From Streptomyces sp. Mut1 (GTDB lineage Bacteria > Actinomycetota > Actinomycetes > Streptomycetales > Streptomycetaceae), in contig NZ_CP120997.1 of the NCBI RefSeq assembly GCF_030719295.1, forward strand, positions 6,334,001 to 6,398,000: a DNA stretch of 64,000 bases, given 5' to 3'. Below are positions 6,202-13,920 of the stretch, one piece after another. How positions within the stretch are numbered: the first letter of the stretch is position 1; each line of letters begins with the position of its first letter. Under the pieces are notes generated by a model that was not told the origin of the DNA, did no database searches, and saw only the letters and a program-made list of their open reading frames with translations. Position numbers and translations under genes: made by a program.

Positions 6202-8664
6202 TCAGGACCGCCGCACCCGGCCCGCGATGCGCCGGCCCAGCCGGCTCAGGCCGCGGCGCTCCCGGCGGTTCCAGTCCCGGAAGGCCTCCGCCCGGCCACT
6301 GCTGCCCGAGCGGCCGACGGCCTCCTCGACCGCCGCGACCCGGTCGGCGGGCAGCCCCCGCACCACCGGGCGCAGCACCTCCTCCAGCAGCGCCCCGGCG
6401 ACCCCGCTCCAGGCGGGGCCGGCGTGCGGATGGGCCGTCCAGACGGTGAAGCAGTCGGCGGCGTACGCGGAGTCGGCCGCCAGCCGGGCCCGGACGCTGT
6501 CACCGCGCGCGGCCCGGTCGTAGGCGGCGATCAGGTCCGCGTCGCCGCTGTGCACCAGGGCGTACAGCTCCGCCTCGGGCCGCTCCGGCGCCAGCAGCCG
6601 CCCGGCCACCGCGTCGCACGCCTGCCCGAGCACCCCGGGCTCCACCGGCTCGGCCTCCGCCCGCAGCGCCCGCACCCGCTCGGCCCACTCCGGCTCAGCG
6701 GCCCCCGAGCCCACCTCGCGGGCGAAATCGAGCAGCAGCAGCGCCGCCCGCACCCGGCCCCCGGTCTCCTGCGGGAAGCCGCGCAGCAGGTCATGGGCCA
6801 GCTCGGGAGCCTCGCCGTCCCCGGGACCGGACGCGAGCGCGGCGGCCACCAGATGCGACCAGGTGCCGGCCGCCCGGTGCGCGTCCGAGGTCGCGGCCTC
6901 CAGCAGCAGCCGCGCCTCGGCCGCCGTCGGGGCGGCCGCCTCCCACACCAGGCCCACGGCCGTCCGCAGCACCAGCGGCTCCGCGAACGGCGACATCCCG
7001 CCGGCCCGCAGAACCCGCTGCAACGCCGCCACCCGGTCGTCGCCGCAGCCGGCCTTGGCCTCCGGCGCCCCCGCGCACATCCGCAGATGCGGCAGCGACT
7101 GCGTGCCGGTGAACGGCAGCGGCACCCGGAGCAGCAGCCGCTCCACCCCGGCCGGGCTGTCCGGCGCGATCCGGTCGAGCGCGCCCAGCAGGGCCGTACG
7201 CACGTCGAACTGCTCGTCCATCAGCTCCAGCAGCGCGGGCGCCCAGTCCGGGGCGCTCCCGTCCTCGCCGCCCGCCAGCAGGGCGGGCGCGAGCCGGTCC
7301 AGGACGGAGGGCAGCAGCTCGGCGCAGTCCACCTCCAGCAGCCGTGCCACCCGCAGGAGTTGCACCGTGCGGGCCACGTCGAGGCCGACGCCCGCGCTGC
7401 CCAGCTCGGTCAGGATCTCCGGCCCGAGCACCCCGGCGACGGCCGCGCCCTCGGGCCCGCTGAAGGCGGTGCGGCCCGGCAGTTCGAGGGAGCCGTTGCC
7501 GCCGCGTACCGCCTCCGTCACCAGCATCGCGGCCAGCGGGGCCGTGGTCGTCGTGGGGGAGCGGCCGTCCAGCGCGGCGAACAGCCGTCCCGCGGCGTCG
7601 AATTCCGGGCCCGAGCGCTCGTCCACGCCAGGGGCGGTCAGCGCGTCGACCAGCTGCCGGGTCCGCTTCGCGTCCAGTGCGTACGGGCGTTCGGCGGCCC
7701 ACTCCGCGCCGGCCGCGCGCCCGCCCGTCCCCAGCGCGATGCCCGCGCACAGCGCGGTCACCGCCACCGGCCCGGGGGCGAACGGCTCCCCCGGCAGTTC
7801 GGCGGCCTCCCGGAACAGCTCGGGTGCGCGGTTGCGCCAGATCCGCGCGGCCGTCTCCGCCCAGGCGTCGTCCACGGCCTCTTCCGGGCGGGCCCCCGCG
7901 CAGCGGTGCACGCGCACGTCCGGGCCCGTCAACTCCCCGGCGTCCTCGGGCAGCACGCCGACGATCCGCTGCGGGGCCCGCAGCGGACGGCGGGTGTAGG
8001 TGGTGAACGTCAGCCGCTCGGCGAGCTCGTCGGGCAGGGCGACGCAGGCGAGCGCGATCCACCGGGCCACGTCCGCGCTCTGTGCCTCGACGAGGACGAC
8101 GCGGCCGGCCGCGTCCGGTTCGCACAGCCCGCGCAGATCGGCCAGCACTCCCGCGAGCCAGGGGCCGCGCGAGACGGCGAAGTCGTTCAGCCCCTCGCGC
8201 TCCCGGGCGTGGTGGCCGGTGGCGCCGGGCAGCGTGGCGAGCGGGTCGGGCAGCGGGCGCCCGGGGGTCGCCGCGGCCCAACGGGCGGCCCGGCAGGCGG
8301 TGATCGGGAGCGCGCCGCCCGGGAGCCGGCCGCCGGGCGGGAGGTGGACCGCGTGCGCGTGGAAGCCCACCCGGGAGGCCCGCCCGGAGCGGGACGCGAC
8401 CGTCCGGGCCAGCAGATGACCGCCGTCGGAGAGCACGCTGTAGCTGAGGGACTCGGGCAGAGCGCGCAACGCGGCGTCGGGGAGCCCGGGTTCGGTGCCG
8501 GCCGGCGGCTCGTAGGCCAGCAGCGGTCCGGCCTCGGTGAGCACGGACGCGGGTATCGCGGTGTCGACCGCGGTGAAACGCGCCGGTATCGGTTCTGCCC
8601 CGCCGGATGCGGGCTCGTCCCCGTCCGTCGCGGAGGTGTAGTGCAACTGCGCGAGGGTCTTCAA
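6202..8664 (-). CDS. GTPase-associated protein 1 (GAP1)-like protein
   Basis: An 820-residue protein, alanine and leucine rich and largely helical. The opening LAQLHYTSA, followed by LLAYEPP and SYSVLSDGGHLLARTV, matches the N-terminal domain of the actinobacterial GTPase-associated protein 1 family. From memory of comparative genomics, GAP1 proteins are encoded beside a TRAFAC-type GTPase and vWA proteins in predicted conflict or signalling systems. No such GTPase gene is present here. The start is TTG at 8664, giving the family N-terminus; no ATG or GTG start lies nearby and the ribosome site is poor. The C-terminus is strongly basic (RRERRGLSRLGRRIAGRVRRS). Catalytic residues cannot be named. 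Confidence 0.75.
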   Translation of the reverse strand: MKTLAQLHYTSATDGDEPASGGAEPIPARFTAVDTAIPASVLTEAGPLLAYEPPAGTEPGLPDAALRALPESLSYSVLSDGGHLLARTVASRSGRASRVGFHAHAVHLPPGGRLPGGALPITACRAARWAAATPGRPLPDPLATLPGATGHHAREREGLNDFAVSRGPWLAGVLADLRGLCEPDAAGRVVLVEAQSADVARWIALACVALPDELAERLTFTTYTRRPLRAPQRIVGVLPEDAGELTGPDVRVHRCAGARPEEAVDDAWAETAARIWRNRAPELFREAAELPGEPFAPGPVAVTALCAGIALGTGGRAAGAEWAAERPYALDAKRTRQLVDALTAPGVDERSGPEFDAAGRLFAALDGRSPTTTTAPLAAMLVTEAVRGGNGSLELPGRTAFSGPEGAAVAGVLGPEILTELGSAGVGLDVARTVQLLRVARLLEVDCAELLPSVLDRLAPALLAGGEDGSAPDWAPALLELMDEQFDVRTALLGALDRIAPDSPAGVERLLLRVPLPFTGTQSLPHLRMCAGAPEAKAGCGDDRVAALQRVLRAGGMSPFAEPLVLRTAVGLVWEAAAPTAAEARLLLEAATSDAHRAAGTWSHLVAAALASGPGDGEAPELAHDLLRGFPQETGGRVRAALLLLDFAREVGSGAAEPEWAERVRALRAEAEPVEPGVLGQACDAVAGRLLAPERPEAELYALVHSGDADLIAAYDRAARGDSVRARLAADSAYAADCFTVWTAHPHAGPAWSGVAGALLEEVLRPVVRGLPADRVAAVEEAVGRSGSSGRAEAFRDWNRRERRGLSRLGRRIAGRVRRS

Positions 8665-8843
8665 CTGTTGCGGCTTTCGCTTGAGCGGGCTGAGTGATGC
8701 TGCTTATCAGATGTGGGGGCCGGTCTGCGGGGTTTCGGGTTCGGCTCCCACGGATCAAAACCGTTCCCCGCTGATTCTGGCGGGCCCGCGGCGCGATGTC
8801 CGCAGCAGGCCGACACTTTCGAGGGGCGCGATCCGGCCAGGTC

Positions 8844-8872
8844 TTGACGTGCACCTGACATGACGTCAGTTT
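8844..8872 (+). promoter_or_regulatory. promoter and overlapping palindrome for the secreted protein gene
   Basis: TTGACG at 8844-8849 and CAGTTT at 8867-8872 are 17 bases apart, a good vegetative-type promoter. The palindrome TGACGTCA (8861-8868), inside the wider CTGAC/GTCAG repeat at 8855-8869, overlaps the -10 and could be an operator. It lies in the 304-base divergent gap 8665-8968, in which I see nothing else except the presumed start region of the GAP1-like gene. Confidence 0.5.
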
Positions 8873-8968
8873 CTGTGGGACCGTCCATGACACGCCCGGA
8901 AGCGCGGACCACCCCCACGGGGCGCGGCCGGGCCGTACCCCCACACGTGCGTGACAAGAAGGAGTGAC

Positions 8969-9460
8969 ATGAGGCTCACACCGAAACTCTTGTGCGTCAC
9001 CGCCCTGGCCGCCCTGGTCACCGCGGGTGCGTCCACCGCGGCGAGCGCGGGCCCCGCGGCCTCGCAGCTCGTCGACGGCGTCATCACGGCCGCCGGCTCC
9101 ACCTGCACCTGGACCGGCGCCGCCGCCGACGCGGACCCGCCCGCCGCCCTGACCATCGACAACGGGACCGTCAACAGCAGCCTGAGCTGTACCGGCGGCG
9201 CGAGCGCGACCCTCAACAACAGCCCGACGCTCACCTTCGACGACGCGGCGGGCACCGCGGCGTCCGACCTCATCGACATCACGGTGAAGCAGTCGATCGT
9301 CACGTGCAGCTATCAGGCGACCGGTGTCGGCTGGACCCGCGACGGCTCCACCCGTACCTACCTCAACGAGGCGTTCACCGCGTCGAAGAGCTCCGGCAGC
9401 TTCCTCTGCCCCGGCTCGATCACCGCCGACCCGGGTTCGGCCTCCCTGACCTTCCACTGA
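8969..9460 (+). CDS. small secreted protein of unknown function
   Basis: A 163-residue protein with a clear Sec signal peptide: a short basic start (MRLTPK), a hydrophobic core to about residue 25, then ASA with likely cleavage near residue 27-28. The mature part is rich in Thr, Ser, Ala and Asn and has four cysteines (STCTW, LSCTG, VTCSY, FLCPG) that could form two disulfides, suggesting a compact beta-rich extracellular protein. The ATG at 8969 has AAGGAG just upstream. It stands alone between a promoter and a terminator. I do not recognise a family. Confidence 0.8.
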   Translation: MRLTPKLLCVTALAALVTAGASTAASAGPAASQLVDGVITAAGSTCTWTGAAADADPPAALTIDNGTVNSSLSCTGGASATLNNSPTLTFDDAAGTAASDLIDITVKQSIVTCSYQATGVGWTRDGSTRTYLNEAFTASKSSGSFLCPGSITADPGSASLTFH

Positions 9461-9483
9461 CCCGTACGCACAGCGCGGGCCAC

Positions 9484-9519
9484 GCGCCGCCGCCGGTGGA
9501 ACCTCGCCGGCGGCGGCGC
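9484..9519 (+). terminator. strong stem-loop terminator
   Basis: Perfect 13-base inverted repeat GCGCCGCCGCCGG at 9484-9496 and its complement at 9507-9519, loop of ten. It lies between the secreted protein gene and the convergent gene ending at 9547, and can serve both. Confidence 0.75.
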
Positions 9520-9546
9520 TCGCGGTTCATCGGCCCCCGCGCCGGG

Positions 9547-10167
9547 TCACTCGAAGCGGGAGGGGTCGCCCGCTCCGCGTCGTACGATCTCCGGCTCGCC
9601 GCTGGAGTAGTCGATGACGGTGGTGAGTTGCGTACCGGCGTCGCCGGAGTCGAGGACGATGTCCACCTCGTGGTCCAGGCGCTCCTTGATCTCCCAGCCC
9701 TGGGTCATCGGCTCCGCCTCGTCGGGCAGGAGCAGGGTGCTGGAGAGCAGCGGCTCGCCGAGTTCCTCCAGCAGTGCCTGGACGACGGTGTGCTGGGGGA
9801 TGCGTACGCCCACGGTCTTCTTCTTCGGGTGCAGCAGCTGGCGCGGCACCTCCTTCGTCGCCGGAAGGATGAAGGTGTACTGGCCGGGCGTCGCCGCCTT
9901 GACCGCGCGGAACACATCGTTGTCGATCTGCGCGAACTGCCCGAGCTGGGCGAAGTTCTGGCACATGAGCGTGAAGTGATGCCGGTCGTCGAGATTGCGG
10001 ATCGCGCGGATGCGGGAGATGCCGTCGCGGCTGCCGAGCTGACACCCGAGCGCGTAGCAGGAGTCCGTCGGATACGCGACGAGCGCCCCGGAGTGGATGC
10101 TCTCGGCCACGTTGGTGATGGTGCGCCGCTGGGGGTTTTCGGGATGTACGTCGAAATACTTCGCCAT
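9547..10167 (-). CDS. YciO/Sua5-family threonylcarbamoyl-AMP synthase-like protein
   Basis: A 206-residue protein of the YrdC/Sua5/YciO fold. The hallmark basic nucleotide-binding cleft is visible: GALVAYPTDSCYALGCQL near 28-45, IRAIRNLDDRHHFTLM near 53-68 and KKKTVGVRIPQH near 116-127. YrdC-type members make threonylcarbamoyl-AMP for tRNA t6A37. The short form with RNLDDRHHFTLMC is closer to YciO, whose own role is less settled, so the tRNA-modification role is inferred. The ATG at 10167 starts the standard MAKYFDVHPENPQ N-terminus. The upstream 233-base gap holds the AT-rich palindromic island shared with the MarR gene. Confidence 0.85.
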   Translation of the reverse strand: MAKYFDVHPENPQRRTITNVAESIHSGALVAYPTDSCYALGCQLGSRDGISRIRAIRNLDDRHHFTLMCQNFAQLGQFAQIDNDVFRAVKAATPGQYTFILPATKEVPRQLLHPKKKTVGVRIPQHTVVQALLEELGEPLLSSTLLLPDEAEPMTQGWEIKERLDHEVDIVLDSGDAGTQLTTVIDYSSGEPEIVRRGAGDPSRFE

Positions 10168-10296
10168 CCGGCGAGTCTACGGTCGGGGCGGTGGCAGGTT
10201 CGGGGCGATGGCGCGTAGTTCCACCCCTCGGGGGACGGGAAACCCGTCCGTGAGGCGCTCGTCGGCCACTTTTGATATGTATCATGCATGAGCAAT

Positions 10297-10344
10297 GTAC
10301 TATGCATAATTAATGCATAGTACATATCTATGGTATATATGTAC
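10297..10344 (+). promoter_or_regulatory. two overlapping palindromes in an AT-rich island (candidate MarR operator)
   Basis: GTACTATGCAT (10297-10307) and its complement (10313-10323) flank AATTA. A second inverted repeat, GTACATAT (10320-10327) and ATATGTAC (10337-10344), shares the central GTAC with the first. The island from about 10268 to 10350 is strikingly AT-rich for this chromosome. It lies 57 bases before a MarR-type regulator, a usual place for an autoregulatory operator. Confidence 0.6.
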
Positions 10345-10400
10345 AAAAGAGGTAGCCCGCCCCGCCAGGAGGCGAGCCCGGCAACTGAAGGAAGCCTCGC

Positions 10401-10847
10401 GTGGACATGCCCGTGGACCGGATCGAGTTCGAGACGATGCTGCTTGGCCGGCACATGAGTCTGCTGACCTCGCGGGGCGACGGGCGACTCGACCGCAGCG
10501 CCTACATCCTGCTCAGCCGTATCCGCGTCCAGGGGCCGATGTCCATCGGCCAGTTGCGCGACGCCTTCGGCCTGGACACCTCCACGCTCAACCGGCAGAC
10601 CGCGGCCATGCTCCGTGCGGGTGTGGTCGAGCGTATCGCCGACCCGGACGGCGGGATCGCCCGGAAGTTCGTCATCACGGACGAGGGCGAACGCCGGCTG
10701 GACAAGGACCGGGCCGAGAACCGGGAGGGCCTTCAGCGCGTCCTGGCCGACTGGTCGCCGCAGGAGGCCGCCCGCTTCGCGGACGACCTCGCCCGGCTCA
10801 ACCGGGACATCGAGCGCCTCGACGGGCGGCCCTGGCCGCGCGACTGA
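10401..10847 (+). CDS. MarR family transcriptional regulator
   Basis: A 148-residue winged-helix regulator. The recognition region SIGQLRDAFGLDTSTLNRQTAAMLRAGVVERI (about residues 49-80) is followed by the wing DPDGGIARKFVITDEGERRL. The all-helical ends fit MarR dimerisation. Length is typical. The start GTG at 10401 has GAAGGAA upstream; ATG at 10407 is an alternative. The AT-rich double palindrome upstream suggests autoregulation and perhaps control of the divergent YciO-type gene. No cysteine-based redox sensor is visible, and the ligand is unknown. Confidence 0.88.
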   Translation: MDMPVDRIEFETMLLGRHMSLLTSRGDGRLDRSAYILLSRIRVQGPMSIGQLRDAFGLDTSTLNRQTAAMLRAGVVERIADPDGGIARKFVITDEGERRLDKDRAENREGLQRVLADWSPQEAARFADDLARLNRDIERLDGRPWPRD

Positions 10848-10865
10848 GCCGGGAGGGCGCCCCGG

Positions 10866-12854
10866 TCAGGACAGCTTGGTGAAGGCCCATGCCTGGACCG
10901 CGGTGGCGGAGGCCGCCTCCTGGGTGAGCAGGGCCCCATTCGCGGGGGAGGGTGCGGTCAGGAGCAGTCCGCTGGACTTGCTCGTCAGGGTGTGGCCGCC
11001 GGTCGTGGGCGTGGCGGTCCACCGCTGGTTCGCGTCACCGCTGCACGTCCACTGGTCGATGGCGGCGCCCGCGGCCCTGGAGTTCTTGTAGACCTCGGCG
11101 CACAGGCCGCTCTCCACGTTCCTGAGCGTGTACGTGCCGTCCGCGTTGGCCGTCACGTCCCACTTCTGGTTGTCGCCGCCGTTCCAGGCCCAGCCGTTGA
11201 GCTGGGTGCCCGGGGCCGTGGAGTGCGCCGGTACGTCGATGGCCTGGGTGCCGGCGGAGATCCGGTTGACCCCGGCCGACGGGCCGGCCGGCCGGACGCA
11301 GCCCGTGGACGACTGGTGGGCGCCGCGGTCGGGTACGCAGCCGGCCGCGACCGGGTTGCCGAAGTAGTCGCGCGCGCCCGCGTCCGCCACGACCGCCCCG
11401 TTGGCGAGGGCGGAGGACCCGGCCCCGAGCAGGTAGCCGTCCGCGTCCGTGCGGGAGGTGGCCGTGCCGGGGGCCGCCAGCTTCGGGTCGGCCGTCACCT
11501 TGTGGGCGTCGGCCGGCTCACCGGCCGGGTGGGTGCCGTGGAAGACGTTCGAGTCGAAGCCGAGACCGGCCGCGTTCACGTAGCTCGCCTCGGCCGTCGC
11601 CACCTGGAAGACGTTGTTGGTGAACGTGGCGTTCGCCGCCGCCGAGCCGTTGGCGTTGTTGATGATCTGGACCGGATCGGCCAGATAGAAGGTGTTGTTG
11701 TAGATCTGCGTGTTGGTCGTCTTCGCGCAGACCATGTCGAAGAGCTGGCCGCCGTCGTTCTGGCTGATGTTGTACCGGACGATGTTGCCGTCGGTCGTCG
11801 AGCCGGCGCCGTTGCACAGGAGGATGAAGCCACCCTCGTTGTCGTGGCTGTAGTTGTACTGGTAGATCGTGCGGATATTGGCCTCGTCCAGGTCGAGTCC
11901 CTGCCCGTCGCAGTCGCTCTTCCCGCCGCTGACCTCGTTGAACTGGTACACCGCGTCCTGCGTGTTCCAGCCCCAGAGGCCGGCCGCGCAGTGCGCGGGC
12001 TCGCGCTCGCGGAAGCCGTCGACCTTGTTGTACTCGATCAGCGCGCCCTCGGTGTGATGCGGCACGATCGCGTCGCCGCCGATGTCCGAGACCGTGTTGC
12101 CCCGGATGACCACCCGGGTCTGCGGGGTCCACGCTCCGCAGGCGGAACCGCAGTTGGGGTTGTTCAGCTCGGGACGCTGCATCCAGCGGGTCCAGAAGTG
12201 GATGCCGTAGCGGTCGACGGTCCGCACGGTGTTGTCCGTGATCGCGACGTCGTCGAACCTCGTGGGCGTCGTGTTGCCCAGCACCTCGAAGAAGATGCCG
12301 GCGCTGGCGTCGTCGTCCTTCCGGGTCTGGTTCCCGTTGACGTCGTGGATGTCCAGGCCCGCGATCCGGTAGTAGGTGCCGGTGCCCGAATCCGTACGGG
12401 TGACATGGACGCCGCGCCGGGTGTCGGCCGCCGTGCCCCGGTTGGAGATGTCCAGGTTGCGGATCTCCCAGTACTGCTGGTCCGCGAGCCGTACGACATC
12501 GGTGACCTGGCCCGCTCCGGCCAGTGCGGGCTTGGCGCCCGTGCCGTACGCGTCGATCACGATCGGCGACCCGGCCGCGCCCGAGCCCTTCGGGAAGAGC
12601 TGCTGGCCGGTACAGGTGGAGCCGCGCCTGAGCAGGACCGAGTCGCCCGGCTGGAACGTGTGGGCGTTCACCGGGGCCAGCGCGTTCCACGGTGAGCCCG
12701 CGCTGCCGTCCCCCGCGGCGGTGGCGCCGCAGTCGACGTAGAAGGCCTGCGAGGCCGGTGCGGCGGCCCGCGCCGCGGTGGTGGGGGCCGCGGCCAGAAG
12801 GGTGGCCAGCGGGAGCGACAGGGTCGAGAGGAGCAGGGTTCGTCTTCCGGGCAT
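10866..12854 (-). CDS. secreted right-handed beta-helix protein with C-terminal ricin-type lectin domain
   Basis: A 662-residue exported protein. Residues 1 to about 32 form a Sec-type signal with two arginines (MPGRRTLLLSTLSLPLATLL, then an AAARAA-type cleavage region). Residues about 35-510 show repeating short strands with Asn ladders (VVIRGNTVSDIG, IEYNKVDGF, YQFNEVSGG, YQYNYSHDN, QIYNNTFYL), typical of a pectate-lyase-like parallel beta-helix. The last 130 residues carry QxW-type repeats (NQKWDV, NQRWTA, VQAWAF), the signature of a ricin B/CBM13 sugar-binding trefoil. It probably binds and perhaps cleaves a plant or microbial polysaccharide outside the cell; the substrate cannot be read. 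GGAGTTG precedes the ATG. Confidence 0.85.
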   Translation of the reverse strand: MPGRRTLLLSTLSLPLATLLAAAPTTAARAAAPASQAFYVDCGATAAGDGSAGSPWNALAPVNAHTFQPGDSVLLRRGSTCTGQQLFPKGSGAAGSPIVIDAYGTGAKPALAGAGQVTDVVRLADQQYWEIRNLDISNRGTAADTRRGVHVTRTDSGTGTYYRIAGLDIHDVNGNQTRKDDDASAGIFFEVLGNTTPTRFDDVAITDNTVRTVDRYGIHFWTRWMQRPELNNPNCGSACGAWTPQTRVVIRGNTVSDIGGDAIVPHHTEGALIEYNKVDGFREREPAHCAAGLWGWNTQDAVYQFNEVSGGKSDCDGQGLDLDEANIRTIYQYNYSHDNEGGFILLCNGAGSTTDGNIVRYNISQNDGGQLFDMVCAKTTNTQIYNNTFYLADPVQIINNANGSAAANATFTNNVFQVATAEASYVNAAGLGFDSNVFHGTHPAGEPADAHKVTADPKLAAPGTATSRTDADGYLLGAGSSALANGAVVADAGARDYFGNPVAAGCVPDRGAHQSSTGCVRPAGPSAGVNRISAGTQAIDVPAHSTAPGTQLNGWAWNGGDNQKWDVTANADGTYTLRNVESGLCAEVYKNSRAAGAAIDQWTCSGDANQRWTATPTTGGHTLTSKSSGLLLTAPSPANGALLTQEAASATAVQAWAFTKLS

Positions 12855-12884
12855 GGAACAACTCCATTGGCTGAAAACGGACAG

Positions 12885-12894
12885 CAGACGTCTG
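12885..12894 (-). promoter_or_regulatory. palindromic operator candidate downstream of the promoter
   Basis: CAGACGTCTG is a perfect ten-base palindrome between the promoter at 12905-12934 and the start codon at 12854, a position suited to a repressor responding to carbohydrate. Confidence 0.4.
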
Positions 12895-12904
12895 ACGCCT
12901 GCTC

Positions 12905-12934
12905 ACATTAGAGAGCTGCGGTGTCAGTGGTCAA
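12905..12934 (-). promoter_or_regulatory. promoter of the beta-helix/ricin gene
   Basis: On the minus strand TTGACC (12934-12929) and TAATGT (12910-12905) are separated by 18 bases, about 50 bases before the start codon. Both hexamers fit the vegetative sigma consensus well. Confidence 0.6.
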
Positions 12935-13043
12935 GACCTGTTCATGTCAACGAAATCGGTGGTGGCGGCCCGGCGGCGGCAGCCCCAACGTCTTGATGGC
13001 GCAACAGTTTTGGCGTCCCCCGCCTCCGAACGGGCCGCGCTCA

Positions 13044-13049
13044 TAGGAT
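13044..13049 (+). promoter_or_regulatory. candidate -10 element for the lipoprotein-kinase operon
   Basis: TAGGAT lies 34 bases before the GTG at 13084. No clear -35 hexamer accompanies it. Confidence 0.35.
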
Positions 13050-13083
13050 CGGGGCGGTCTTCGGGGAGACGGGGTGGCCGATC

Positions 13084-13905
13084 GTGGCGTGCGCAAGGGC
13101 GATACGCGGATTGCGGGGATACGGGGCGCTGCTGCTGGCGCCACTGGTGCTGGTGGCCTGTGTCAGCGGTGGCGGCCCCGGCGCGGGGCCCTCCGCGAGC
13201 GCCTCCGCGACTGCCTCCGCGACGGGCGGCGCCGCCCCCGGTCCCGGGCCCGCGGACACCGGCGTCATCGACGCGGACCCGGCCAGGCTGCCGGGGACCC
13301 GCAAGGAAGCGCTCGGCCTCATCCGCCGGATCATCGCGAATCCCGCCACCTTCGGCCCCGGAGTGGTCGAACGCCGCCCGTACGAGAGCGATCCGGCGAC
13401 CTGGCCCGTCCTGGGCACCGACTGCGTCTGGCAGCAGAAGAAGCCACAGGCCCATGTCCTCGCCACCCTGAGCCGCTATTTCGAGGTGCCGGCGGCGGGC
13501 GGCAAGGGACCGCTGCGGCTCTCCGCCGTCGTGACCGTGCACCGCACCCGGGACGACGCCCGGTGGGAGATGGCCGAGTCCGTGGAGGAGACGATGCGCT
13601 GCCCCACGCAGCAACTGAGCCAGGGCGAGTTCATCGGGTCGATGATCGCGTCCTCACTGGCCCGGGGGGAGTCCCAGGAGAGCGCCGAGGACGCGCTGTT
13701 CGAGGCCGGGCAGTACCAGAACGAGGAACTCGGCGGCGGCCCGTACCCCTACTCCTGGTACCTGTCGCAGACCCTCCAGTTCACCGTGGCCGTGACCGGC
13801 AAGGGGGCCAAGGGCTGGAGCGACGCGGAGATCGACGCGCTGACGAACCAGGCCCACTCCGCCATGTTGCAGGACCTTGAGACCGCAGTCGAGAAGCAGA
13901 GCTGA
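13084..13905 (+). CDS. lipoprotein of unknown function, first gene of the kinase operon
   Basis: A 273-residue exported lipoprotein. The signal peptide ends in the lipobox LVAC with Cys26 as the lipidated residue, followed by a Gly/Ser/Ala/Thr/Pro-rich linker to about residue 58. The folded part contains DCVWQQKKPQAHVLATLSRYFEVP and VTVHRTRDDARWEMAESVEETMRCPTQQL, with two cysteines. It matches no enzyme family I know. It lies 15 bases ahead of the first kinase and in the same direction, so an accessory role in sensing for the two kinases is a reasonable inference. The GTG start at 13084 gives the correct signal peptide. Confidence 0.78.
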   Translation: MACARAIRGLRGYGALLLAPLVLVACVSGGGPGAGPSASASATASATGGAAPGPGPADTGVIDADPARLPGTRKEALGLIRRIIANPATFGPGVVERRPYESDPATWPVLGTDCVWQQKKPQAHVLATLSRYFEVPAAGGKGPLRLSAVVTVHRTRDDARWEMAESVEETMRCPTQQLSQGEFIGSMIASSLARGESQESAEDALFEAGQYQNEELGGGPYPYSWYLSQTLQFTVAVTGKGAKGWSDAEIDALTNQAHSAMLQDLETAVEKQS

Positions 13906-13920
13906 GAGAGGGAGAGCGTG

